Shown here: positions 40,839-50,277 of the stretch, piece by piece
Layout of the letters: each line of letters starts with the position of its first letter
How positions within the stretch are numbered: the stretch's first letter is position 1
IMG/VR virus record: IMGVR_UViG_3300042559_001588
Location: 1-64,000 of that record
Length of the DNA: 64,000 nt
Source: a virus
Reading direction: 5' to 3' (one strand)
Program-made: the position numbers and the translations under genes
Notes under the pieces: model-generated
The model's database searches: none
What the model was told of the DNA's origin: nothing
The model's input: the letters and a program-made list of their open reading frames with translations, nothing else

Positions 40839-43800
40839 ATGAATATTCTTGAACTTGATTCCTACAATTTGGCCGACGCTGTTAAGTTTAACCAGCGTTT
40901 GAATCCGCGTCTGTGGGACAACAACGAACAGTTACGGCCCGAAGTGCATGATCATTTGCTGCAAATAGCTGATGATTTCCGCGAGTTTTTAGGAGTAAGC
41001 GGATACGATCTCAAAGATATAACCATCAGCGGATCCAATGCTGCGTACACATACACTCCCAATTCTGACATCGATCTACACCTGGTGGTTGATTTGCCCG
41101 AAGCTGACAACAGCGAAGTGTATCGCGAACTGTTTGATGCTAAAAAGTTTCAATACAACCAACAGCACAACATCACCATTGGCAGTCATCCTGTGGAACT
41201 GTATGTACAAGATGCTAATAAAACACATGTGAGTCAAGGCATTTACAGTGTGTTGAACAATCAATGGATTGATGTGCCCAAGCGTAGAGATGCTGGAGTA
41301 GATGACATATCCACTCGCAGCAAATACGAAGATTTGGCTGCACGAATTGATAGTGCTGTTGCATCTGGTGATCATGATGACATGGCCAAATTGATGAGCA
41401 AAATCAAAGCCATGCGACAAGCCGGACTGAATCAGCATGGCGAGTTTGGTGCAGATAATCTAGCATTCAAAATGCTGCGCAACCAAGGCGCTATCAAACG
41501 ATTGATTGACGCTAGAAACGCTGCCAGAGACCGGGAGTTGAGCCTGCGTGAGCGTGAAATAGTTGTTAAACGACCATTCACATACGGATTCAAAACTGAA
41601 GATGTCAGCAGCAATCCCAGTGGTGTGAGCCCCGAAACAAAAATGTTCTTAAGCGAAAAGCCCGCAGCCAGTGTCGTTGACATTGTGTCATCGTTCATTG
41701 ATTACTGTGTGGAGCAGTTGGGCATTGAGCAACCGCCTCAAGTGAAGTTCAAGAAGGATCCGCAGTGGAGCGCTCGTAACAAAACTTTTGGCCGTTACAA
41801 TTCTGACCATAATCTATTGGAAGTGAGCCTAGCTGGACGCCATGTGATGGACATATTGCGCACAGTGGCACATGAACTCACCCACACCAGACAACACGAA
41901 ATAGAAACAGTGCCAGACACTGCCGGCGCCACTGGTAGCCGATGGGAAAATCAAGCCAACGCCCAGGCCGGTGTGCTGATGCGTGACTATGCCGAACAGC
42001 ATCCGGAGTTTTTCAACGATGACGGGTTAGAAGAAGGTATCCGGGACAAGTTAGCCACGGCTGCATTGGCAGCATGTGTTGCTGGTTCACCAGGCTGCGC
42101 CACAACCACTCCGATCAACACTGGCGCTGACGCTGTGAAGGCTGCTGTGCGAGCCAGCCAATTGACTCGTGCTGGGTTGGAACACGGAGCAAAACAAGAA
42201 CTTAAGAATGTGCTGCGCCGTGGTGCAAATGCCAATGAAAGTTCTGGTTATATTCCAACAAAAAAACAAGCTAGAGATCCACGCTTTAGCATGGCTCTTA
42301 CAAAAGATGTACAACCTGGTGCCACAGGTCGAGAAGCCAACAAATTAAACCTTCGCACAGACACGCAAGGCAAGCCGGCACTGTTGATGAAGACTGCCAA
42401 CCTGCGTGAAGATCGCATGCAGCGGCAACGGACTGACCCCACATACAATGTGGCTGAAGATGACTTGTCCGAAGTTGATCGCCGGGCTGCGTTAAAAGCG
42501 TTGGGTGCAGGCGCAATGGCTGCTGCGGTACCGGGCGTGGCCAAAGCCGGACCTTTTGTGGATGTTGCTGCCCTAGGAAACACCAATCCTGACCAGTTCA
42601 ACAAAGTATGGGTGCCCAGGTACAAAGAACTCACTACTCGATGCCAAGACATCCTGCGCCAATTGATTGCAGCAGCAGGCCCCAAATGGGCGCCGCTGTT
42701 GAAAGGCACTACCATTCGTGTAGTCTCAAGTGAAAATTATGCACAGGCCAGTGCAATTTCGCGCACCATCACTATTGATCTTTCGGTGTTCTGGGATGCT
42801 CCAGATGCGGCCTTGGCATTTACCATAGCACATGAGCTGGGACACATTGCCCTGGAACATGCCACTGGTACCGATGATGCGTCAGCGGACTACAAGACTC
42901 AAGTACGAGTGGCTGCACAGTATCGGCAAGGCGAACTAGACGCAGACGAGTTCGCAGTGCGCCTGTGCAAGACACTGGGCTACAACAAGGCCGAAGTATT
43001 CAAATTCATTGCCAAGAACGAAGCAGAATTGCAACTGTTGGATGTTCTGACACAGTCACCTACCAGCAGTCACCCCAGCCAAAAGACACGAATTGAACGA
43101 GCCAGGATGAATGGGTTTCAGTTGAGCCGGGGCGGCATCGAACAGATGAATGTGTTGAAGCAACACCTGGCCGAAGATGACACTGAACACCGTGATATAG
43201 TCAACCGCCTGAGTCGTGAACTGAAACTGTATGAAGATCAGGACCTGTTTGAAATCAACATGAGTCCCACAAATCTAAAGAAACTGGCAGCACAAACAGG
43301 CGCCATGGCTGGCATGGAATTTGAGATGATTGTGCCCGGTGCTGATGGCGGCGACGATGCTGCGGATATGGAACCCGACTACGACGCCGACGAAAATGTC
43401 ATGAGCATCGAAGATGCAGCGCAGTTCTTTTTTGACGGTGACTTCAACGGTCGAAGAGACATTCAACGCCTGCGTGACAGCATGAGCGAAGATTATCAGA
43501 CATGGCTAGGCGATGCATGGATGGAGTATTTTGAAACCTACAAAAACACCATTGTGTTTAGATACGGCAAAGAAAATTGGTCAGAGGCAGACATTGCTGA
43601 AATATTGGGCCTGGACGAAGCCGCAGCAGAAGCGTTGGAAAATCGTGGAGCAAGCCCTGAAGATTACATGGACGCTGCCGAAAAAGTCATTGAAGACGGT
43701 TTGGATCCCTGGCTGAATGATGCGCAGGAAGATGCACAAGAAGACTATTACAATGATGATCATGAAGAGGATTGGCTGAGAAGTGAAGGCATTCGCTCAA

Positions 43801-45182
43801 TGAGCGATGTTTCGAGTCAGTACGATATTTCCTGGCCCTATTGGAGCACTCCTGGCAGCGAAGGCGCCAGCATTGAAGAAGTTGCTGATGAATTCCGTGA
43901 GGCCATTGGTCGCAAGGTAAACTGGTCTGCCAACTATCATGGTGGCCGCCGCGAACCCGATGCTTATGTGGTTGAGCCTGACGGCAGCCTGGAACCAGAT
44001 GACAGCAACGATTCTGGACTGGAGTTTGTGAGCCCGCCCTTGCCTGTTGACGACATGATTAGTGATCTAAACAAGGTCCGGGCCTGGGCCAAACAACGAG
44101 GCTGCTACACCAATGATTCAACCGGCCTGCACATCAATGTGAGTGTGCCGGGCTTTGACAACGACAAACTGGACTATGTTAAACTAGCTCTGCTGCTGGG
44201 TGACCAGTATGTGCTGGATCAATTTGGACGCACCGGCAACACCTATGCCAAAAGCGCCATGGGCATGATCAAAGAGCGAATCGCTCAGCGTCCCGAAGAT
44301 GCTGCTGCCATGTTGCAAAAAATGAAAACAGGCCTGGGCGAACTGGCCACCAAAGTTATACACAGCGGCACGACCAGCAAGTATACCAGTATCAATACCA
44401 AGACTGGATACATTGAGTTTCGCAGTCCCGGCGGCGATTGGCTAAATGAAAACTTTGACAAGATTGAAACCACGCTGTTGAGATTTGTAGTGGCATTAGA
44501 TGCTGCCATGGATCCGGCAAAGTATCGCGACGAATACCTGAAGAAGCTGTACACTGTACTCAAGCCTAAAGACCAAAATGATACCTTGAGTTATTTTGCT
44601 AAATTTGCTGCTGGTGAATTGCCCAAGGCTGCACTAAAGAGTTTTATCAAACAAGCACAACTGGAACGCAACAAGGTCAAAGATACCTATGCTGAACTCA
44701 CGCCCGGACAAAGCAACTACAAGATCTATCAAATCTCTGATGGTAGAACAGTGGGCACATTCTATGCTGCTGATCAAGCACAGGCCAATGCTGAATTCAC
44801 TGACTGGTTGATGAGTCCCGAAGCTGGCGGCAGAGATGACTTTAGATACGCACCAATTGACACACCAATTCAAGGTCCTGTGGCCACAACACCTGTGCCC
44901 GGCGTCATTGACATTGAGCCAGATGTAGAACAGAACTTTGTTCCTGGTAGCACCCTGGATCTGCAACGCCAACGTCAACAAGCAGCACAGCAATCTGCCG
45001 CTAGTGGAACATTTAGAGGCACATGGGCAATCAAAGACAGCCAAGGCAATACACTACACACCTTCAGCGGCATTGGCAATTCACAAGCAGATGCCAACAG
45101 AGTTGCAGCAGGATGGCTGGCTCGTGCAGGATACCAAGATGGTATCGAAGTTGCGGTTGTGCCAGTCATGGAGCCGTCGTGA
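40839..45182 (+). CDS. Giant multidomain protein: nucleotidyltransferase, two metallopeptidases, amidoligase
   Basis: A 1,447-residue mosaic. In order: a nucleotidyltransferase-like domain (GSNAAYTYTPNSDIDLHL, residues about 65-82, Asp 77 and 79); a zinc metallopeptidase-like domain (HELTH at about 345); a twin-arginine-like stretch (DRRAALKALGAGAMAAAVPG, Arg 548/549); an M48-like peptidase domain (IAHELGHIALEH, HELGH at 665-669); then an amidoligase-like domain (FEMIVPG about 826, GLEFVSPPL, LHINVSV, GYIEFRSPGGDW). Spacers contain VAED and LAED elements. I start at 40839 after a terminator and late promoter. Possible virion-packaged effector; inferred. Confidence 0.75.
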   Translation: MNILELDSYNLADAVKFNQRLNPRLWDNNEQLRPEVHDHLLQIADDFREFLGVSGYDLKDITISGSNAAYTYTPNSDIDLHLVVDLPEADNSEVYRELFDAKKFQYNQQHNITIGSHPVELYVQDANKTHVSQGIYSVLNNQWIDVPKRRDAGVDDISTRSKYEDLAARIDSAVASGDHDDMAKLMSKIKAMRQAGLNQHGEFGADNLAFKMLRNQGAIKRLIDARNAARDRELSLREREIVVKRPFTYGFKTEDVSSNPSGVSPETKMFLSEKPAASVVDIVSSFIDYCVEQLGIEQPPQVKFKKDPQWSARNKTFGRYNSDHNLLEVSLAGRHVMDILRTVAHELTHTRQHEIETVPDTAGATGSRWENQANAQAGVLMRDYAEQHPEFFNDDGLEEGIRDKLATAALAACVAGSPGCATTTPINTGADAVKAAVRASQLTRAGLEHGAKQELKNVLRRGANANESSGYIPTKKQARDPRFSMALTKDVQPGATGREANKLNLRTDTQGKPALLMKTANLREDRMQRQRTDPTYNVAEDDLSEVDRRAALKALGAGAMAAAVPGVAKAGPFVDVAALGNTNPDQFNKVWVPRYKELTTRCQDILRQLIAAAGPKWAPLLKGTTIRVVSSENYAQASAISRTITIDLSVFWDAPDAALAFTIAHELGHIALEHATGTDDASADYKTQVRVAAQYRQGELDADEFAVRLCKTLGYNKAEVFKFIAKNEAELQLLDVLTQSPTSSHPSQKTRIERARMNGFQLSRGGIEQMNVLKQHLAEDDTEHRDIVNRLSRELKLYEDQDLFEINMSPTNLKKLAAQTGAMAGMEFEMIVPGADGGDDAADMEPDYDADENVMSIEDAAQFFFDGDFNGRRDIQRLRDSMSEDYQTWLGDAWMEYFETYKNTIVFRYGKENWSEADIAEILGLDEAAAEALENRGASPEDYMDAAEKVIEDGLDPWLNDAQEDAQEDYYNDDHEEDWLRSEGIRSMSDVSSQYDISWPYWSTPGSEGASIEEVADEFREAIGRKVNWSANYHGGRREPDAYVVEPDGSLEPDDSNDSGLEFVSPPLPVDDMISDLNKVRAWAKQRGCYTNDSTGLHINVSVPGFDNDKLDYVKLALLLGDQYVLDQFGRTGNTYAKSAMGMIKERIAQRPEDAAAMLQKMKTGLGELATKVIHSGTTSKYTSINTKTGYIEFRSPGGDWLNENFDKIETTLLRFVVALDAAMDPAKYRDEYLKKLYTVLKPKDQNDTLSYFAKFAAGELPKAALKSFIKQAQLERNKVKDTYAELTPGQSNYKIYQISDGRTVGTFYAADQAQANAEFTDWLMSPEAGGRDDFRYAPIDTPIQGPVATTPVPGVIDIEPDVEQNFVPGSTLDLQRQRQQAAQQSAASGTFRGTWAIKDSQGNTLHTFSGIGNSQADANRVAAGWLARAGYQDGIEVAVVPVMEPS

Positions 45183-46066
45183 GAGCACTAGAATTTTTAC
45201 ACGAAGACGAACCAGCAAGAATCAAGATTGGTGGTGCTGAAGCAGCAGCCCGGGCACGAACCTGGATTGAAAAGGTGTATGCCCGTTATCCGCAAACCAT
45301 GCAGAACAATCATGTGATGACCTGGGGCTCGGGAGATGACCAACAGTTTGCAATGTTTGAATTAACTCCTAGCTTCAGCCGGCGTGGCGCAGTTGAAGTC
45401 AAATGGTTTCAAGCGTATCCGCTACGGTCTGGGGTGGGCAGTCGTGCTATGAAAGAACTGCAAGCCATGGCCCGAGAAGATGGAATCAGCCTTACATTAT
45501 TCCCCTGGGACAAAGGACAAGTAAGCCAAAGTAAACTGACCAAATTCTACCGAGGACAAGGCTTTTCTCCAACTGTCAAAGGTGGCAAAGCAATGCAATG
45601 GAGCCCCGAGCTGGCGGAAGAACTCAGAGTTGATGTACCCAACGAAGAATGGCTTGACGATGCTATTGCGTATGCCAAGCAAAAAAGTCCCGACCGCAAC
45701 GGGTTGCCCTACATGGGCAAGACCACTGCTACTGTTAGACCTGAACCAATGGTATCCATGGATATACTCAAGCGACTACCGGGCATGCGAAACGAACAGC
45801 AAAATGTACGACAAGCGGATCTAGCAGCCATTATGAAAATAATGAAAGACACTGGCAAATTGCCACTGCATAGTTTTACTAATGAAGAATACAAGCCTTT
45901 TATCAATGTGGCCTACGATGGCAGTGCTTGGGTCAACGAAGGTAATCATCGTATCATGGCTGCTGCTGCCCTGGGTTGGAAAGAACTGCCTGTGCAAATC
46001 AGTTACTTTGATGGCGGCGAACGAGTTGAATCTGGACCCATGTACCCAGGAAAGATTGGACTATGA
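45179..46066 (+). CDS. GNAT acetyltransferase fused to a ParB-like domain
   Basis: A 295-residue protein starting with a GTG inside the previous stop (MRALEFLHEDE). Residues about 30-150 are GNAT-like: VKWFQAYPLRSGVGSRAMKE, the acetyl-CoA-binding loop, then LTKFYRGQGFSPT. The C-terminal 100 residues are ParB/Srx-like, with VNEGNHRIMAAAALGWKELP. The N-terminus fits the shared M-x3-E-[FIL]-[LIV]-x-E pattern of this region. A modifier of host or phage proteins is possible; both domain calls are by motif. Confidence 0.6.
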   Translation: MRALEFLHEDEPARIKIGGAEAAARARTWIEKVYARYPQTMQNNHVMTWGSGDDQQFAMFELTPSFSRRGAVEVKWFQAYPLRSGVGSRAMKELQAMAREDGISLTLFPWDKGQVSQSKLTKFYRGQGFSPTVKGGKAMQWSPELAEELRVDVPNEEWLDDAIAYAKQKSPDRNGLPYMGKTTATVRPEPMVSMDILKRLPGMRNEQQNVRQADLAAIMKIMKDTGKLPLHSFTNEEYKPFINVAYDGSAWVNEGNHRIMAAAALGWKELPVQISYFDGGERVESGPMYPGKIGL

Positions 46067-46521
46067 GAGCCAGTGAACTTTTAAACGAAGTAGTTGATCT
46101 TGACACAGCATTTCCACTAAAGTGGGATCAGCAGTTTGCAGCTCAAGGTGAAATTCATGCGTCGGCCACAGATGCTGACGGCAGAGAAATTGGCATATCG
46201 TTTACTCCTGCAGGCAATGGTGAAGTAACTGATGTAGCATTTACTCGCGGCGGAACACATGAAATGACTGGGCGTGGTGATGCAGGACGAGTAATGGCCA
46301 CTGTGATCAACGCTATCAACACCTATGCAAAAAAATATAAACCACCGTATCTAGCGTTCAGTGCCAAGTCTGGTGGCGGCAGATCCAGTGCATACACCGC
46401 AATGATTCGGCGCCATGCACAGGGATATGAACTAGTGCCCACCGATAAATACCCAGCGGCCTTGAACAACTATCTTGAGTTCATTGGCAGCGATCAACCA
46501 TTTGTGCTGGCAAGAACATGA
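46063..46521 (+). CDS. Hypothetical protein with the shared N-terminal tag
   Basis: A 152-residue protein beginning MRASELLNEVVDLDTAF and starting in the preceding stop. The body is an alpha/beta domain (GEIHASATDADGREIGISFT; YLAFSAKSGGGRSSAYTAMI) with a phage-typical conserved RRHAQGYEL stretch. Its N-terminus resembles T4 capsid-targeting sequences. Function unknown. Confidence 0.6.
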   Translation: MRASELLNEVVDLDTAFPLKWDQQFAAQGEIHASATDADGREIGISFTPAGNGEVTDVAFTRGGTHEMTGRGDAGRVMATVINAINTYAKKYKPPYLAFSAKSGGGRSSAYTAMIRRHAQGYELVPTDKYPAALNNYLEFIGSDQPFVLART

Positions 46522-47303
46522 AAACAAAAGAATTTACCACAGAAGGCTGGAGCCAAAAATACAAAAAAAGTATCAATTGCAGTCATCCCAAGGGCTTTAG
46601 TCAGCGGGCCCATTGCGCTGGAAAGAAGAAGCAAAACGAAAGCGCAGAAATGGAAATGGTGTGTGAAATGTGTGGCCTGTGTGAAACACACGGCGATCAT
46701 TCACAGGACAACTTGGATGAAGCATGCTGGGACACACACAAACAAGTTGGTATGAAGAAAAAAAGCAACAAAATGGTTCCCAACTGTGTGCCTAAAAACG
46801 AAGAAAAGGAGACCGCAATGACAGAAAATCAAGATGAATTGGCAAGAATACTGGAACTCAGCACAGGAGTAAGTGCAACAGATCGCGTGGAACTAAACGA
46901 AGAGTTTGATCTAATAGAGTCTATCATTGACAGTCTTGCAGATCGCAATGGGGTAGATGCAGAGACAATATGGGAAGACCTCGACTCACTGACAGATGAT
47001 GAGTTGTATGTGTTTGCAGTGACTACGCCAATCATGGAAGATTGGCAAAAGGCCAACAAAAAGGATCGTACTGCCGGCATGAGTCAGAAAGCTGTCAACG
47101 CTTATCGCAGAGAAAATCCCGGGTCCAAACTAAAGACTGCTGTAACTACCAAGCCCAGCAAATTAAAGAAAGGTTCGAAGGCGTCGAAACGTCGTAAGAG
47201 CTATTGCAGCCGCAGCCGTGGTCAAATGAAAATGCACAGCATCAGCTGTGCTAAAACTCCGGACAAGGCCATATGCAAAGCACGCCGTAGATGGAACTGC
47301 TGA
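46518..47303 (+). CDS. Cys/Lys-rich protein with two motif blocks and an internal start
   Basis: A 261-residue protein. The N-terminus MKTKEFTTEGW is followed by SQKYKKSINCSHPKGFSQRA, a Cys/His block common in environmental phages, then acidic helical sequence and a basic, cysteine-containing C-terminus (KRRKSYCSRSRGQMKMHSI; PDKAICKARRRWNC). At 46818 an in-frame ATG follows a strong AAAAGGAG site, so a shorter product (about 161 residues, MTENQDELARILELS) may also be made. No enzyme domain is recognised. Confidence 0.6.
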   Translation: MKTKEFTTEGWSQKYKKSINCSHPKGFSQRAHCAGKKKQNESAEMEMVCEMCGLCETHGDHSQDNLDEACWDTHKQVGMKKKSNKMVPNCVPKNEEKETAMTENQDELARILELSTGVSATDRVELNEEFDLIESIIDSLADRNGVDAETIWEDLDSLTDDELYVFAVTTPIMEDWQKANKKDRTAGMSQKAVNAYRRENPGSKLKTAVTTKPSKLKKGSKASKRRKSYCSRSRGQMKMHSISCAKTPDKAICKARRRWNC

Positions 47304-47304
47304 C

Positions 47305-47592
47305 ATGAGACTGTATGAATTTGCATTCGGTTCCGGCGTGGACGTCAATGAAAATCTTCGCGACTGGTTCAAAGATAAATGGGTACGCTTTGGTCCCGAT
47401 GGTAAGATACGCGGCGACTGTGCTAGAGGGTCAGAATCTGAAGGCAAGCCCAAGTGTTTGCCACAGTCCAAAGCACATGCACTGGGCAAGAAAGGTCGTG
47501 CAAGTGCAGCAGCCAGAAAACGCAGACAAGATCCCGACGCCAATCGTTCAGGCCCAGCAATAAATGTCAGTACAAAAGGAAAGAAAAAATGA
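47305..47592 (+). CDS. Small basic protein (DUF5872-like)
   Basis: A 95-residue protein beginning MRLYEFAFGSG. The core WVRFGPDGKIRGDCARGSE followed by KPKCLPQSKAHALGKKGRAS resembles DUF5872-type proteins of phages and giant viruses, basic at the C-terminus (KKGRASAAARKRRQDPDANR). It could bind nucleic acid in the head. Coupled to the next gene by ATGA. Confidence 0.6.
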   Translation: MRLYEFAFGSGVDVNENLRDWFKDKWVRFGPDGKIRGDCARGSESEGKPKCLPQSKAHALGKKGRASAAARKRRQDPDANRSGPAINVSTKGKKK

Positions 47593-49127
47593 ACATAAAT
47601 GATATCATTACAGAATCACAACAAAAATGTCCGCACTGTGGTGGACCTGTGGTGGAATATTCAGAACTAGGCGAGGGCAAAAAAGATGCCTGCTACTACA
47701 AGGTCAAGGCATCGGCCAAAGTATGGCCCAGTGCCTATGCATCCGGTCGATTAGTTCAGTGTCGCAAAAAAGGTGCTGCCAACTATGGCAACAAGTCAGA
47801 AGGTGTGGCGGAAGGCTTATTAAACGAATTCGCACCAGGTGGAGCTGAAGGTGCTGGACCATATGCATATGGTATAGCTCTAAAAGAAATGGCAAAATTG
47901 TATGCTGAAGGTGAGTTTGATTTAGTTGACGTCAGCGGCATGGACACAACAAGTCAAAACCAAAGTGATGCCGAAGAAATAAACAGCGTAGCAGATGCTT
48001 TTATCAATCGTGGAATGGAAGCTGGTAGAGAAGCATACCGCATGGTTGACACCATGGTGCAAGAGGACATGGATGAATACCTTGACGGCCAAGGATTCAA
48101 TGTTGATGCTGATATCCATGTTGCATACAAAAATGACGTTGACCGTTATAATGCTTCTCCAGAGGGTCAGGCAGGAATCGCTGCGCATGAGGCTCGACGA
48201 GAAGCCTGGCGGCGGTCAAAGCCGGCCAACCAAGTGATAATACAAGCAATTGATCCCAAAGGCAATTTGCCCATTGACAACACTCGCGTAGTGTTTGATG
48301 CTAGAGAGTTTAACCTTGAGCCTGGCTTTCTTAAATACTCAATTGAACAAGATATTAAAAAGATCAAAAAGACAGCACCCGGTAGCTTGATTCAAATCAC
48401 CTTGGGCGGCAAACCAACTGATATTCAGGGTATTCTTGACCAATATAAACAGCTCAGCAAGGGGCCACACGATGTGGCGGAAAACTTTGCTGATGGGCGA
48501 AATCCCCAAGACAAGGGCGATGCCAAGCGTCACGGTATCAACACCAAGGCCAGTGTAAGCAGTCTACGCAAAACTGCCAAGCAAGGTGGACGCAAGGGAC
48601 AACTGGCACACTGGCTGGCCAACATGAAATCAGGCCGAGCCAAAAACGAAGGTGTGACAGAAAACACCGAGCCAGAAATGTTGTTCTACGCCAAATTGCC
48701 AGAGGGCACAAAAGTATATGCACGAGTAAAAGATGAACAGCAGTTGGCCAATCTACAACAACAGTATCGCGGCGCTGAAATCAAGACTTTTGATTTTCAG
48801 CGTCCTGATGTGCAGAAATGGCTGGAGGCCCGCAGAATCAATCTACGCAAATTTACACCGGGTATGGTACAAACCATGTATGATGTGATGGAAGCAGCAC
48901 ACACCACCAATTTTAACGACGACGACTGGTATGAAATCAATCCTGACACCAAGACCATTGTGAGTCAGCGCGGGCCGCAGGCATATCACATGCCGTTTGG
49001 ACAGCGACAGATCACCCTGCCCAATGGCAACATAGTTGTCAGAGGCATGCGAGCCAAAGGCATGGGTCTGGACACCGGACTTGGCAAACCGCAACAGAAA
49101 GAAGACGGTACCTGGGGCGCACTGTAA
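47589..49127 (+). CDS. Multidomain phage protein with CPHC motif and VAE/VTE repeats
   Basis: A 512-residue protein starting MNINDIITESQQKCPHCGG (zinc-ribbon-like CxxC). The next block (DACYYKVKASAKVWPSAYAS, then QCRKKGAANYGNKS) is conserved in many T4-like environmental phages. The rest is low-complexity linking sequence with EGVAEGLLNEFAPGG, DVAENFAD and EGVTENTEP elements and a C-terminal domain (EINPDTKTIVSQRGPQAYHM). The recurring elements suggest protease processing. Function unknown. Confidence 0.65.
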   Translation: MNINDIITESQQKCPHCGGPVVEYSELGEGKKDACYYKVKASAKVWPSAYASGRLVQCRKKGAANYGNKSEGVAEGLLNEFAPGGAEGAGPYAYGIALKEMAKLYAEGEFDLVDVSGMDTTSQNQSDAEEINSVADAFINRGMEAGREAYRMVDTMVQEDMDEYLDGQGFNVDADIHVAYKNDVDRYNASPEGQAGIAAHEARREAWRRSKPANQVIIQAIDPKGNLPIDNTRVVFDAREFNLEPGFLKYSIEQDIKKIKKTAPGSLIQITLGGKPTDIQGILDQYKQLSKGPHDVAENFADGRNPQDKGDAKRHGINTKASVSSLRKTAKQGGRKGQLAHWLANMKSGRAKNEGVTENTEPEMLFYAKLPEGTKVYARVKDEQQLANLQQQYRGAEIKTFDFQRPDVQKWLEARRINLRKFTPGMVQTMYDVMEAAHTTNFNDDDWYEINPDTKTIVSQRGPQAYHMPFGQRQITLPNGNIVVRGMRAKGMGLDTGLGKPQQKEDGTWGAL

Positions 49128-49163
49128 CACCCACAGCCGCAGCAGATTCTCATAAGTAACAGT

Positions 49164-49352
49164 ATGAAAGCCAAAGAAATCATCAGCGGAGCAAAACTAT
49201 GGACTGCAAAGATCCGTATTGAAAACCCACGCTATGTTTCTTTGGTTGATGTAACAACCTGGGCTCCCAACGCAGCAACAGCCCGTAATATCTTTAAATC
49301 CCAATATAATATTCAAGATTGGCACATCGGGTCAATCAAACAAGTTCAGTAA
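49164..49352 (+). CDS. Small protein with the shared N-terminal tag
   Basis: A 62-residue protein starting MKAKEIISGAKLWTAKIRIE; the rest looks like a small alpha/beta domain (PRYVSLVDVTTWAPNAATAR). It lies in the gap between the 512-residue gene and a late-promoter gene. Function unknown. Confidence 0.55.
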   Translation: MKAKEIISGAKLWTAKIRIENPRYVSLVDVTTWAPNAATARNIFKSQYNIQDWHIGSIKQVQ

Positions 49353-49359
49353 ACTGCTA

Positions 49360-49366
49360 CTAAATA
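49360..49366 (+). promoter_or_regulatory. Late-like promoter element CTAAATA
   Basis: CTAAATA ending five bases before the ATG at 49371, with no ribosome binding site between. Confidence 0.55.
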
Positions 49367-49370
49367 CAGC

Positions 49371-49652
49371 ATGAAACAGTTTGTTCGTGTATTGTGTGAT
49401 GTCAGTTGTGACTGGACAGGTACGCCGCCGGTGTACCGTGTGTATGTGGACGACGAATTGTTTGCTGAACGCACCTGGATCTGGCGTGATCAATATCTGG
49501 AAGAAGCGTTGCAAATTGAAGCTGAGCCCGGTGAATACACCATCACATATCAACTGGACAACACAGACACAGCAGTCATCCATGCTGACAACATGCGTGT
49601 GGATTATGGCACAGGCAAAATTAAAAACAATATATTAAGGATCAGCCGATGA
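49371..49652 (+). CDS. Conserved phage beta-sandwich protein
   Basis: A 93-residue protein with conserved strings (VRVLCDVSCDWTGTPPVYRV; FAERTWIWRDQYLEEALQIE) typical of a widespread T4-like phage family. Likely a virion-associated beta-domain. A late-type promoter element sits at its ATG; the stop overlaps the next gene. Confidence 0.6.
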   Translation: MKQFVRVLCDVSCDWTGTPPVYRVYVDDELFAERTWIWRDQYLEEALQIEAEPGEYTITYQLDNTDTAVIHADNMRVDYGTGKIKNNILRISR

Positions 49653-49846
49653 GAGCAGCTGAATTCGTCAAAGAAGACGCCTCCGGAGGCAGCACCAGTG
49701 CTGGCTCCATTGCCCCTGTGGCCATGCCGCTAGGTGGAACGATCACAAGAACTGGTGGCAGTTTCTTTTCTGGTAAATACACAACGGATCCAACACCCAA
49801 TACTCCGAGCTATATGAAAAAAGGAAAGAAACGCCGTGCTAACTGA
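49649..49846 (+). CDS. Small Gly/Ser/Thr-rich protein with the shared N-terminal tag
   Basis: A 65-residue protein beginning MRAAEFVKEDASGGSTSAGS, rich in Gly/Ser/Thr/Pro, with a basic C-terminus (YMKKGKKRRAN). It fits M-x3-E-F-V-x-E exactly and is otherwise likely disordered. It overlaps the Dps-like gene by 11 bases. Function unknown. Confidence 0.55.
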   Translation: MRAAEFVKEDASGGSTSAGSIAPVAMPLGGTITRTGGSFFSGKYTTDPTPNTPSYMKKGKKRRAN

Positions 49847-50276
49847 ACAACTAAAAACCTTGCTTGCAAGCCAATTTGCTTACTATTTAAAAGCTCAATA
49901 CTTTCACTGGAATGTGGAAGGATCAGACTTTGCACAACTACACAAATTCTTTCAAAAAATCTACGAAGATGCCTACAGCGCCGTGGATCCCATAGCCGAA
50001 TACATTCGCAGTCTAGATGAATACGTCCCGGGCAGTCTTGCTCGTTATGCTGAATTATCAATCATACAAGATCAAACAAAAGTGCCACGGGCCAAACTGA
50101 TGATACAAGAACTGCTGGCCGACAGTGAACCAATGATTGCTCTGTTAAACAGTTGCTTTGCTGAGGCAGAAGCTGAAAACAAACAGGACATTGCCAACTT
50201 CATGGCTGAACGATTGAGTCAGCAGAACAAATATGCCTGGCAATTGCGCAGTTTCTTAAAGGACGCTAGGGAGTAA
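49836..50276 (+). CDS. dps: Dps/ferritin-like protein
   Basis: A 146-residue ferritin-superfamily protein of the Dps type. LKAQYFHWNVEGSDFAQLHK and the following EDAYSAVDPIAEYIRSLDEY place the ferroxidase-centre His, Asp and Glu in Dps order. Dps proteins store iron and protect DNA. A GTG start is likely because a GGAAAG site lies upstream; ATG is absent. It may protect DNA in cell or virion. Confidence 0.85.
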   Translation: MLTEQLKTLLASQFAYYLKAQYFHWNVEGSDFAQLHKFFQKIYEDAYSAVDPIAEYIRSLDEYVPGSLARYAELSIIQDQTKVPRAKLMIQELLADSEPMIALLNSCFAEAEAENKQDIANFMAERLSQQNKYAWQLRSFLKDARE

Positions 50277-50277
50277 C

